Origin: Atrina japonica
Lineage: Eukaryota; Mollusca; Bivalvia; Pterioida; Pinnidae
Length of the DNA: 64,000 bases
Assembly: GCA_030159075.1 (NCBI GenBank)
Contig: BROG01000448.1
Span: 547,501-611,500 of the forward strand
Direction of reading: 5' to 3'
The position numbers and the translations under genes were made by a program. Shown here piece after piece: positions 27,010-41,572 of this stretch (position 1 is its first letter; the number at the start of each line of letters is the position of its first letter). The notes below the pieces were generated by a model. It made no database searches, was not told where the DNA came from, and saw only the letters and a list, made by a program, of their open reading frames with translations.

Positions 27010-27625
27010 TGATTAGTCGGATATTGAAACAGATCATACAAATACAGAGACTACTGAGTAGCCAAATATTGTTTAGATAGAGAAATCGAGTAGCCAAATA
27101 CTTCTTAAATAGAGAGAGACGGAGTATCAGAATATATAGACCAAGTAACCGATTATTGGTTGAATCCAGGGACCGAGTAGAAGAATATTGCCTATATAGA
27201 GAGAACGAGAAACTGAATATTGTTTGAATATAGAGATCGAGTAGCTGAATAATGCTGGAATTGAGTGATCGAGTAGCTGAATTTTGCTTGAATACAGAGA
27301 TCGAGTAGCTGAATATTGCTGGAATTGAGAGATCGAGTAGCTGATTATTGCCTGAATTCAGAGACCGAGTAGCTGAATATAGCTTAAATACAGAGACCGA
27401 GTAGTTGAAGATTGTTGAATAATCAGATCGAGTAGCTGGATATTGCTTGGATAGAGAGACCGAGTATCTGAATATTGCCGGGATTAAGAGACCGAGTAGT
27501 TGAATATTACTTGAATACAGAGACCGTGTCGCTGGATATTGCTTGAATACAGAGACCGAATAGGTGAATAAGGCTTGAATAGGAAGATGGAGTAGCTGAA
27601 TATTACTTGAATTGGAAGACCGAGA
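27010..27625. repeat. Minisatellite, 32-bp unit
   Basis: About nineteen units of gaccgagtagctgaatattg + cttgaatacaga (32 bp), with point changes and some shortened units. No open frame crosses it. Confidence 0.9.
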
Positions 27626-27728
27626 TGCAGCACTCTATGTAAGATTTATTTACACATATAGCATTCTTTGTGATCTAAGTTCCGTTGTTAATGTTCAGTG
27701 TTGTAGTAATATTTGTGTTTCATATATC

Positions 27729-29260
27729 TAACTGTCTTTCAACAAACTTTTGGCATTCTTATGGGAACCAATTGTGCTTCTTTATTGGCTGACCTGTTAC
27801 TTTATTCATATGAAACAGGCTTCATTCAGAAACTACTGAAGAGGTCCAAAATACCGCGATGCCTGTTCCTTTAATGGCGACAGAAATTTAGTTTAGTTAT
27901 TAATTCTGTCGAATATTATGCCAGACGATGGGTAAACATGACGACCCGGAACCAGACACTTTGTCTGAATGGCTAAAAGCTATACGATGGTTAATAAATC
28001 TCGTATTCGTAAACTTAAAGACTATGAAAACACGTTATTCCTCTGTATTTAGTGCTCCAGAAGTGGTAACCGAGCTGGATAGATAACATGACCAATATGC
28101 ACTGGTCCCAGCAGACAAAGCCTCGAATAATATAGCTTTTATTTGTAAGGCACATTACTATAATTGTTTATTAGAGGAACTAGGGTTTAATACGAATTCT
28201 GGTTATCCTACATACACACGTAGCCCACTTTCAAAGGACGAGATCCTTCAAAGTAACTTGTCCGTATTGCGTTCTTTTGATATACCTGATTTTGAGCTAC
28301 CATATTTACATTGGATACCTAAACTTCACAAAACCCCAGATAAGCAGAGGTACATAGCAAGATCCAGCAATTGTTCTACCAAATCTTTATCTTTACTCCT
28401 TATCAAGATACTAAATTTCAGCAGTACTGTACAGTTGCTTGTTCCAGAAGCGGTCTAAATCAGTTGTGGATACTTAAAAAAATTCTAAATAAGTTTAGAA
28501 AATTTGAATGCACGCGATTTTTCTCAGATTCACAGTATAAAAAATATGACTTCAATACCTAGTGATTGGTTATCATAATACTTATTTTGTCAAACACCAA
28601 TCTGAAACTACACATAAATAAACTGTAGTTGATATAAAAAGATGCTGGAATTTCTAATAGAAAATACATTTGTTATGTTCGGAGACGTGTCTTTTAACAA
28701 ACTGTCGGCATTCCTATGTGAACCAATTGTTGTGCTCCTTTATTGACTGACCTGTTCCTTTATTCATACGAAGCATATTTCATTCAGAAACTGCTGAATC
28801 AAAAGAAGAAAAAGCTAGCGGAATTCTTTTTATTAGACATTTAGATATATCGACCACTTTTTGTCAAATAGTAATGTCAATTTTCATACATATTTCAATG
28901 CGATATATCCCGGTGAAGTAGAAATTAAAGATACAGCAGAATCAAGCACACACGCGTCGTACTTAGACATTTTACTTACTATAGACACAGACAGGAAAAT
29001 AACAACTAAGCTATACGACAAACGTGACGGTTTCGGCTTTCTCATCGTTAATGTTCCACATTTAAGTAGTAATATCCCACAATTAACCGCGTATAGAGTT
29101 TAAATTTTACAAATGATCCGATATGCCAGGGCGTGTGTAACAAATGAACACTTCATATGCAGAGGTAAATTACCCACTGACAAATTATTGACACAGGAAT
29201 ATCGAAAACCACGTTTTATGTCAACGTTCCGCTAATTTTTCGGTAGGTATAATAGTCTTG
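27729..29260 (+). mobile_element. Decayed Penelope-like reverse transcriptase C (family 1)
   Basis: A detached piece at 27729-27860 repeats the RT block (QQTFGILMGTNCASLLADLL-like). The main copy then runs VPADKASNNI (about 28106), LPYLHWIPKLHKTPDKQRYI (about 28300-28360), the RT core in broken frames, the catalytic region reading YIDHFLSNSN (Asp pair lost), KLYDKRDGFGFLIVNVPHL (about 29010-29060) and ARACVTNEHFICRGK. Multiple shifts make it non-functional. It is followed in order by tail T5 and a degenerate hammerhead, which gives the element's 3' layout. Confidence 0.75.
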
Positions 29261-29261
29261 T

Positions 29262-29545
29262 TTGCGATTACTCTGTTTCAGTAAGTGAAATGTTGAGTTA
29301 CCTGTTCGATGGCGGTCTATACCAATTATGACGAGGATTCGTTCCTCACGTATTTCATTTGAATTTGACCGTGGACTCACTGCGGGGATGATCGGTCGAC
29401 AGGGGATGCTTACTCCTCCATGGCACCTGATCCCACCTCTTGATTTCAAGAGGTACGTGTTTGTCCATTTTTACCAGATTTGTACATATATCCTGAACAT
29501 CCTAGTAATTTGTACCTTGGTATCTGAGACTTTATATTTGCATAA
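29262..29545 (+). repeat. Family-1 3' tail, copy T5
   Basis: Starts ttgtttgcgattactctg, as T3 does. It includes GDAYSSMAPDPTS-like coding near 29400-29440 and ends ccttggtatctgagactt. It directly follows RT copy C. Confidence 0.75.
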
Positions 29546-29571
29546 TAATCATGCAAATTTGTTTAAAACTG

Positions 29572-29617
29572 GAGCTCAACTTATGAAGTCTTATTGACGG
29601 AAACGGCCGTCTTGAGC
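29572..29617 (+). ncRNA. Degenerate hammerhead ribozyme
   Basis: Same layout as the intact copies: gagctcaa and ttgagc form stem I, with GAAA present and stem III (cggccg) before the GTC cleavage triplet at 29609-29611. The conserved core reads CTTATGA instead of CTGATGA; loss of that G should abolish cleavage. It is followed by attataactttggtattacg, as in the other two copies, and lies about 30 nt past tail T5. Confidence 0.7.
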
Positions 29618-29619
29618 AT

Positions 29620-30167
29620 TATAACTTTGGTATTACGTTTATAATATTTCAATCGTGACTTCCGTTGCAAAACAGAATTTGGCCAAGCGATGGAGTATTT
29701 TGCCATTGTCTGTACCTGCTTTTTTCGGCCAATCAAATACGAATTACACATCGATGACAGTCTTATTCTTATAAAATATTACATCGTTTCATTGTACTGC
29801 TTTAGGATATTACCAATTGAAATTATCAGATCGAAGAAAACTTGATTAATTATTTCCAAGCAGTGTTCACTGTAAACAAATTACTACGTATATTTAGAAT
29901 ATATATATTATACAGCACCATAATGTTATCTTGTTTTAGGTTTGCGGCGTAAAGATATAGAATCAAATGTCCACTTCCCCATGTTACCATTAAAATTGGT
30001 CAATCATAGCTGGTTTTCATGGGCTATTAGTTCTTTATAAAACGTTTATTTTTCAAACCTTGTATATCAATATTGTTACTTCTTAAACTGGATCCAAAAT
30101 GCACTAGTTTTCATGTGATTAATTTTGTGCTTGGTAAAACTTCATAGTTATTTTCTACTCGCTTCAG
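29620..30167. other. Upstream region of the Mab-21-like gene
   Basis: No gene. ttataaaacg at about 30035-30044 is a candidate TATA box about 125 nt before the start codon. A polypyrimidine stretch plus AG (ctactcgcttcag) ends exactly at 30167, so the start codon may instead open a second exon after a 5' UTR intron. Confidence 0.45.
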
Positions 30168-32205
30168 ATGGAGGCAACATCAGAGAGTATTTTCAAAGTC
30201 TTCGATTGCGTCATTGGAACACATAACGATGTATGTAATAGGCGTGAAATCTTATTGATATCGGAGGAATTAGAAATCACAAAGAACTGCAAATATATCA
30301 TTAGTGGCAGCTATGCTGAAGGTGTTTATAGTGAGGACTCCGATTTCGACTTCATGTTTGAATGGTCACAGTGGATCGTCTGTCAATTATCAGAAGACCG
30401 TGTGCAGAATAACCAGAGCATCCTTTTTTTACCTGATACCATCACCTCAAAATCATGGTTATTGTATGCTTCTGTGTAGGGATAAACATTTAGTATCAGG
30501 TGATATCTTTGAAGTCCTCTCAAGTAGTAAGATCAAAAGTTATATTTATGGTAAAATTCCAATGAACATTGTAAGTCATGGACCTTGTTTACAAGCATTG
30601 GTCGATGATGCTGAAGTAGAATTCGCATTTTGTTTAAAATGTCCATCTTGGCCAGAAGTTGCAAATGAGTGGCTTTCACGCCCTCGAGCTAATGGTTGGC
30701 CTGATGATTCGATAATCAGGAAAATAAAGGAAGGTTCATGTCACGTTGTTCCAATTGGCTTACCAGGTTCCCTTACAAACTCCATAGAATGGAGAATTTC
30801 ATTTTCGTTGGCCGAAAGAGCATTAGTACACTCATTCAACAGAACACAATTCGTCGCATATTGTATTCTAAAACGAATATCGAAGGATATTGTTGGACAA
30901 GAAGTGCCAAACGTGATGTGCTCATATTTCATCAAAACAGTTTTGTTTTATTGTATAGAATCATCTCCGGCCACAATATGGAGAATGCAAAACTTACAAG
31001 AATGTTTGCATACATGTATCCGAGTTTTGTATAGGTTTATTGATGATTTATACTGTCCGCATTACTTCATCAGAGATGTCAACTTATTTAAGTTTAAAGT
31101 CAATTCCCAAAACCAACATGGTTTATTGAAAGAGTTGAAAAGTTTGCTTGACATTAATTTACAACACATACTTTCACGTCTGAGATCTTTTTCGCAATAT
31201 GTAGAAATTGGGTCCGTGAAACAGATCCCTAGATCCCGAATTGAATTGCTATCGTATTTAAAATACAGACGTAATTTAAATTTTCAGTTAGTATGGAGAT
31301 CAGTCTTTCATAACTCAAAACTCACTAAAGCTTTGAATTCAGTTACAACTGTTTTAAACAGAAGTCACATCTCGCAGAGTAATACATTGGCTCACGTCAG
31401 TACATCGCTTTTTATATCTTTGGCAGACTCAATACATAATTCACACTCTACAACTCGTAATGTAACTCAATACCGTGTTTATAAACTACTTGAACGGTTC
31501 TATAAACTGGGGACAAAGTTTGATGTCTCTTATGGACGTCTACGATTAGCTTCATTCTATTTCATGGAGGGAAATATCAATGGATGTTTAAACGTCATAA
31601 AGTCAGTGTTGCATAACATGTCCCATCCCTGTGTGGCAATCGACTCTAATGATTTCGAATCATGGTATGGTGGAGTTTTTACTTTTGCTATGTCTGGAAG
31701 AGGTTTCTCGCCACAATACCAACACTGGTTGTGTTCTTCAGTGTCAACAGCCTATGCCTGCAAAAATGTCAATGTCCCGTTTGCAATACAGTATCAGATT
31801 TTGGACAATATATGGATGTTTGAAGGGCCAATTAATGCATTTTTTTCTCCACTAATACATGCATATTTTCTACAAGCATTGTGTTATATAGAACGTCGTG
31901 ATCAAAATAAACTTGGCGTCGCAGTAAACATGCTAAAGAAAACACTAAAAAACAAAACTGCCCTTCATAAAAATGCGCAACATAATGATTACAGTCTGTT
32001 GGGATACATCTTAATGAAGCAGGGCAAAATAAGGGAGGCCGTAGAATGTTATGCCAAGTCATTTTACTGCAAATTCAAATATCTACGCGAGCATTCTACA
32101 ACAGGTAAGTATAATATAGCTGTACTGCGTATTATGTACTGTTTACGCCATCGCTTACATCCGAATCAAGAACAAGAAAGACTCCGTGACAACAATATAC
32201 CGTAA
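30168..32205 (+). CDS. Mab-21 / cGAS-like receptor protein with one frameshift
   Basis: Member of the Mab-21/cGAS nucleotidyltransferase-fold family. The N-terminal frame (30168 to about 30430) holds the GS motif and first acidic pair, GSYAEGVYSEDSDFDF. The second frame (about 30430-32205) holds the third acidic position (VEFAF), CPSWPEVANEWLSRPRANGW, VPIG and EWRISFSLAERAL, the classic Mab-21 core, then a helical C-terminal half with TPR-like helices (LGYILMKQGKIREAVECYAK). Joined length would be roughly 670-680 residues, as in expanded bivalve family members. The two frames meet near a run of seven T at 30424-30430. One base separates them, so this is either a recent pseudogene or a sequencing error. 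Family members sense nucleic acid or other ligands and can make cyclic dinucleotides; the acidic triad (with Glu third) looks compatible, but activity is unproven. AATAAA follows at 32268. Confidence 0.85.
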
Positions 32206-32267
32206 TTTATTCCACACAGTAACCAAGTAATCAAAAAAAAAAAAAACAACAAAAAACAAACATTATT

Positions 32268-32273
32268 AATAAA
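32268..32273 (+). terminator. Polyadenylation signal of the Mab-21-like gene
   Basis: AATAAA 63 nt after the stop codon; no better signal lies between. Confidence 0.5.
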
Positions 32274-32609
32274 ATGAAGTATGGGGTGAAAACGCAAAGA
32301 AAAACAGGTATATTATCTAGAAAAAGATGTATGAGACTGATCTTTGTTGTCGTAATTATACTATAAATCATGGAAACTTATGAAAACAATTCTATATTTG
32401 ACTTCTTATGGGTACAACAAAGACATTTTTTTTCAACACAGTGACGAATTATATGTGACCATTGAATCACACGAAACATTGAGAATCTACAGTTAAATGT
32501 ATGTGCGAATTCTGAAAAGCTTACAACTTTGCTGTTCTACGTCTCAATTGGTATATTTAATTCGTTGATGTCTAAAAGAATTAACTTTTGCAAATAGCGT
32601 TTTTGCGAG
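32274..32609. other. Intergenic, no gene seen
   Basis: AT-rich with no recognisable coding sequence. Confidence 0.55.
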
Positions 32610-32772
32610 TATTTTGTTCGACTTATGGCATCCTATTGACAGAAAGGTCCCATGTCAAAATAGGTGTCGGCACCTTAAAGAATCCTCATTGCTCAATGGC
32701 CTTAAGTGCCGAGCTAAGGCCAAACTTTGAAGCTCTTCACCGGCATTTGGTGGCGTCTCCATATGAGTGACA
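32610..32772 (+). mobile_element. SINE S4, 5'-truncated
   Basis: Carries the body only: aggtcccatgtcaaaatagg, tgccgagctaaggccaaact, ttggtggcgtctccatatga. The tRNA head and the terminal tail are missing. It abuts the left end of the segmental duplication. Confidence 0.8.
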
Positions 32773-33550
32773 GATTCCTGATCTAAGTGTTTTCTGGAAA
32801 TGTACTAATACATACATACAAGTAGACGGCCATATCGCGAGGCAGATCAGTTTAGAACAGCTATGAATAACAAGGGAGAGTGTATGAGACTTTTTAAAGA
32901 CCAAGTTATAGGAAGGCAGACCACATTGTATTTAAAGTTATACGAAAGCAGTGCACATCAATATTACATACTAATTGGAATTAATTATGTATTCGAGTGG
33001 ATCTCTTTTGATGTTACGTTCAGATTGGAATTCATGTTTGTATTCGAGTTGATCCCTGGCTATAGGGAGTGAACAACAACGGACATTAATGTGAGTCGTG
33101 ACTTTCTTTACTGTAAACCATCATTTGCATTAAGTTTTTATTTTGTTATTGTTATTAAAATTTATGAATTTACTTTATTGTGTTCTTGACTTTTGCTGGC
33201 ATATTTTAGGGTAATTTGGATCCATGATATAATAAAGTCACCACATTTGATATGTACTCAAGCTCACCTACCTGTAATGATTTTAAGGCAAAAACACACA
33301 CATGCACGGATTTTTATAGTACCCTTCCCAAGGCATTTAAGAAAACAATTAAATCATAAAACTGATCAAATGTCTTTTCTTGAATGAAAAACAAATATTC
33401 CGTCAACCAAATTTATATGTTCAATAAAACAGAAAAACACAAATGTGCCAATGTGCAAATGTTTATCGATGTTTACTGATTACGTCACGAGCAATGACAT
33501 CATACCGTTAACGACACATGCATATTACCGCGTATATTAGAAGACCTATA

Positions 33551-33662
33551 CTGGAGCTTTGTATTGTGCAGACTTAATACTATGTAACTGATATACATAT
33601 TGTCGTCTTTCACTTGATAAAGGCCAAGTGGCCGAAAATTTGTGAAATTTGAGTGTTTTTCT
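33551..33662 (+). repeat. Foldback element right arm (left arm lost)
   Basis: ctggagctttgtattgtgca to gaaatttgagtgtttttctg, matching the right arm at 35809-35921. The left arm present in unit 2 is absent; at that point the sequence reads gaaaaacacaaatgtgcc. A hammerhead-like motif lies at 33611-33655. Confidence 0.75.
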
Positions 33663-34289
33663 GGTTTTTTTTTTTGCATACTGATACTTCCCTTTGGAGG
33701 ACATTAAATTTTATATGTTCAATGTTTGTACTTGGATTTGATAACTCATAACAGTAGAACCCACTTATATTATACTCTGTTGCATTGATATTTTATTTGC
33801 GATTATTTTGATTTGGTATGATCATTGTAACCTTGTAACCCTGTTAGTTTGAAAACCCTGTTTATTTGAAAAAAAATATGATTCATTCCCCTTCGAGTTT
33901 AATGTATCCGTGTACGACTGTAATTAAACAAGTTAGTCGGAAACATATGTACGAAAATGGATAGAACGTTAACGTTACAAACGGGTTATGTGAAGTTGAA
34001 TTGATAACAAGATAATAGCGATTATGCTGTTAAACATTGGCACGAATCTTAGAAGCACCAATGTTTCTGTGTCAAGTAAATTTTGAATACGGATAATAAA
34101 TTCAATGTCGTGTAGATTTTAAAGACAATATCCCTGGTCTGTATTGTATAAAACTTGGACAGCAATATAATAGCCTGTTTTTATACTCAAATCATTTGTT
34201 TTTGTAGGGTTACTGGAGTACATCTCCGATCAATGTCTTTTGTATTAGTTTGTTTTAAGGATCAGAACTCAAAGTTGCATATCAAACTG

Positions 34290-34420
<131 letters not shown>

Positions 34421-34948
34421 ATCTAGTCCAGTCAATAACATAACAGTCATGACGATTATAACGGATACGGAAACATCTGCACCACTTATTAATCCTTGTG
34501 CTAAGAACAAAATATAAATAGATAAGGAAGTTTTTCTGTTAAGAGTTAGTGTAAGGAATAACCTTTGGGGATATTGGTTCGCTCCCCACAAGTATTTCAA
34601 TCTGACAAGTCTCTAGAGGATATTTCCTAGCTTTCAGACATGAAACTTGGACCTGTTTTGCTTCAGATGTACCAAAGTGGATAGACTTTTAGCGAACATC
34701 CGATACCAATTCCAAAGCGGGAGTAGGGAAAGAAAAACACCAAACAAAACAAAAAGTAAAAAACTGATAACTATTTTGTAATATGACATTTTTTAATTTT
34801 ATACTAAACATCGTTACATTAGACTTTTGTTCTTATATTGGAACCACCGTGTTGATTTATAGAATGGTGTATTATAAAAATGCAATTTGGAAAAAAATAA
34901 TAATTAATTATATCCACATGATATGTATTGAAAAGTAATTCCTTAAGT

Positions 34949-37059
<2,111 letters not shown>

Positions 37060-37547
37060 ATATTTCATTTGTATGACACAATGTCATGACTGGGAAAGAT
37101 CAAGTTCATATTACAGGAACAATTATTGCTACATTTGGATTTCCAGTCATACATCCCTGTACACTGACAGTGGACTTCATCATTCTTTGAAATGGGAGAG
37201 TACAATTTTGGCTTTTGGGAATAACAAGTTAAAGTTTGGAACCGCTCTTGTTTACACATAGTATGATTATCATGATTTTATCATGTGCTTTTCAAATGTA
37301 TACGTGATGTCTGTTTAAACATACAAGTTGATATATTAGTAAACGAATTACTTTCACATGTCATTTGTTAAAAACTGTTTTTGAAATATTACAGATCAAG
37401 GAACGATTTATTTTGTTATGGTTATCAAGCTTAAATCTGTCAATGTCAGAAAACGTTGTGATCTCAATGATTAACAATGATATAGTCACAATACTGTTCA
37501 TCTATGCATTACATCATAATATTTCTTTGGCAATATTTCAAGCATTA

Positions 37548-37620
<73 letters not shown>

Positions 37621-38460
37621 ATGTGTGTGTGTGTGTGTGTGTGTTCATTGAATGGTTCACAGTTTCATAGAAAATTATTTTCAGTTCCATGGTAGCATGC
37701 AGGTAATATAGGGACAAGGTCTTGAAAAATAAAATTGTGTAGCTGATGTCCATATCCGGACCATTTTGTCTGAGACTCCGCATTCTATGATAACGGTTTT
37801 TATCTGGAAAGACAAACGTATTAATGTCTATAGCTATTTCCCTTTCTGCTAAGTGATATTGTCTTGGAAGCAAATCGACGATGTTGAATAATATAAAAAG
37901 AATATATACAAAAGTATCAATCAACACATTGTCCGAAACACGGTAAACAAATGTGATAAAATTGGACAAAGACGGACCCCTAGATGATACAGAAATGGAA
38001 TCAGATGTCATCCTTGTCTATTGGACACACTTACAATGGGTCTGAAGACAACTGAATGATATTTTCTCGGTATATAGAAGAATTATCTGATAGAAAACTT
38101 GATAAACCGAATTTTATAAATATCGAAGGAATGATTGTCACAAATAACTCAATGTTACTGACAAGGTTTAAATATGTTTACAAACTATTTTGAATTTGAT
38201 TAATCAGGCAAATCGTGTACCTCTGAAAAGTTATTAAGTTAATGTAAGCAATTACAGAAAATTAACAAAAACTTTGACTGGGCGGGCTAATAGACGGGCG
38301 GGTGAATGCAGCAACAAACCTATTGTGTCCCTCATTTCACTGGATATACACTATGAAAAGCGATGATGATAATAAACCAAAATATTGTCTGTTATTCATG
38401 TTTGTTTCCTTCTTTCTGACGTTCGACTGATTAATCTCAACGTTGTAAAATTTAACATTT
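37060..38460. other. Intergenic; (TA)n(TG)n at 37549-37643 and tail copy T6
   Basis: No gene. A compound dinucleotide array lies at 37549-37643. A diverged family-1 tail fragment (T6, minus strand) spans about 37915-38030 and is recognised by ggacaaagacggacccctag and the tcaatcaacacattgtccg stretch. Confidence 0.55.
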
Positions 38461-38531
38461 TAAAAGGCATTCGCTGTGGTTTTTTCTTGAGTGTTTCTCC
38501 TATTTTACTACTTGGATTAATATAAAATTAA

Positions 38532-38591
<60 letters not shown>

Positions 38592-38894
38592 CAAAAAACC
38601 CCGATATATATACAAGCATACAAATTCTTAAATTCCTATATATATTGCGAAAATTGCTCGAGAAACCCAGGTTTTGGCAATTGTTCAATTGCAATTGATA
38701 AACTCAACGTTACTATTTGCATATGAATACCACACTGGGCCTGAACTTAATATCACAAAATATATATAGGAATATATTAGATGTTTTATGCCTGTGTATA
38801 CCTCTTATTTGTCCTTAAACATCAAGTACAAGTAGTAAACGTAGTAAAAATCGAAATTTTTTTTTTTTTGGTAAACACAGATAATACACCTTTA
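38461..38894. mobile_element. MITE family A, full copy with poly-A tract
   Basis: TA-flanked. Left end aaaaggcattcgctgtgg and right end taaacacagataatacacct are inverted. The inner arms (tatacaagcatacaaattct; atgcctgtgtatacctctt) are present. A poly-A run of about 58 (38532-38589) sits between the left end and the left inner arm. Confidence 0.75.
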
Positions 38895-38897
38895 TAG

Positions 38898-38899
<2 letters not shown>

Positions 38900-38985
<86 letters not shown>

Positions 38986-39004
38986 GCGCGCACACACACA
39001 CACA
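38900..39004. repeat. (CA)n array with internal (CG)n
   Basis: (CA)n with a (GC)n block at about 38971-38991, a long alternating purine-pyrimidine tract and therefore a candidate Z-DNA former. Next to MITE A. Confidence 0.9.
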
Positions 39005-39496
39005 TTCACGCACACAAACACACAATTACAAACCAGACATAAACAAACAAACAAACTAGTAGATTACACTAGATACCTTTATATGAGATGTAGTTGTCAT
39101 TATTAAAGTAAGAATTTGTAAGAATTTGTCATAATTTAAAAATTCCTATCATCTTTGTAAAATAATAATGTTTAGAGACAAAAGTATAACCTTTAGTCAC
39201 GAAACGTGCACAACGTCAGTGCGTTCGTCAGTAGGTACGGTTCAACTTGCCCTACAAGGTCGTATCTCATAGACGAAAACCAGGAAATTCTTATAGTAAT
39301 TAAGTTAATGATAATTTTATTTTGTGCAGTCTTGTCATGGAGTCGTTATGTATCAAGAGTAAAATAAGAAGTAGATATAAATAAATACACTGGCCTTGTC
39401 ACTTAAAATATGTATGGAAAAGCAGATGTGTGTATTTCTAATGATAAATACCAGGTAACAACATACTGTGTTGAAAATGTATCACAATGTGTATAT
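39005..39496. other. Intergenic, no gene seen
   Basis: AT-rich, no coding or repeat signal I can name. Confidence 0.55.
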
Positions 39497-39735
39497 AAAA
39501 ATCTTAGATACTAATGTATAGATTTTCAGGATGTCAAAGTTACATGTACAAACCTGGCGAACATTGAACAAACACGGACCTCTGGAAATCTAGAGGTGGG
39601 ATCAGGTGTAATGGAGGAGTAAGCATCCCCTGTTGATGTTCACGCCGTGAGTCCACAGTCAAATTCTAATAAAATAGGTGAAGATCAAATCCATGTCATA
39701 ATTTGTAGAGACAACTCAACAACCGCTCATATTTT
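39497..39735 (-). repeat. Family-1 3' tail, copy T7
   Basis: Plus-strand view: aaatcttagatactaatgta, acaaacacggacctctggaa, gtgggatcaggtgtaatgga, then the complement of the tcacggcg block. Includes the 3' end and extends to about 39735. Confidence 0.75.
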
Positions 39736-40207
39736 GAGCGGACACATTGGATAAACTTTTTTATTTGACTGAGCATGCTGGTATATTGCGATATTTCTCG
39801 TCCAACCAAACATAAACTATATTTGTGTTGCCGATTACCCGACAGACCCCCATTTTCGATCGCGATCGCAAATAGTTAACATTAGATCAGGATAAAAAAT
39901 CCAAAATTTACCTTTTTTCTTTACACAATTTTAATTCAATTAGAGCTTCCACATGCCTCTTCAAAATATTTGATTTCAATGAATATTTTTAATGGAATGA
40001 TGAGCTTTCATTTTGTGAATATTAGATGTTGAATTACAGATGCAGAGTAAATATTATCCTGTTACACCTTTTACCAGATTTTAGAAAATAAAACATTTTG
40101 AATTTTTTTTATTATATTACTGTAATAACCTAATTTTTTTATGTATTTCAAACGTTTGAAACGATGATCACTTTGAATATGTTTTCCCGGTATTTTAACC
40201 TGTCTAT
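39736..40207. other. Intergenic, no gene seen
   Basis: AT-rich without recognisable features. Confidence 0.55.
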
Positions 40208-41260
<1,053 letters not shown>

Positions 41261-41510
41261 TTAACAAGTTGTATAATGTGTAGATACAGTTGATTGGATT
41301 TAGGAATAAGGTCTTCGTCACTACATACTTTAAATGAATAATTACATACCTGTGACCGTTATGTGGTCCCGTACTTAATGTATATATGACTAAATATCAA
41401 TTAATTGATATATACCTAATCTGCGGTCGGTACAAAGGGCAGGTTGTTCTATTCCATAAATGTGTAATTGACATGTTCCAAAAAAAAGTAATCTTTATGG
41501 AAACGTGCAA

Positions 41511-41519
41511 TATATAAAA
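41511..41519 (+). promoter_or_regulatory. TATA box of the cysteine-rich peptide gene
   Basis: TATATAAAA 54 nt before the start codon, predicting transcription from about 41540 and a short 5' UTR. Well placed and close to consensus. Confidence 0.65.
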
Positions 41520-41572
41520 CCGGGAGTCACGTTGCCACTGGAGCAATTGAAAAGAAACAAGTGAGAGTAAAC

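Noticed and set aside
38532..38589. Poly-A run taken as the tail of a processed retrocopy
   Set aside because: It lies inside MITE A, between its left terminus and inner arm, with no gene-derived sequence upstream.
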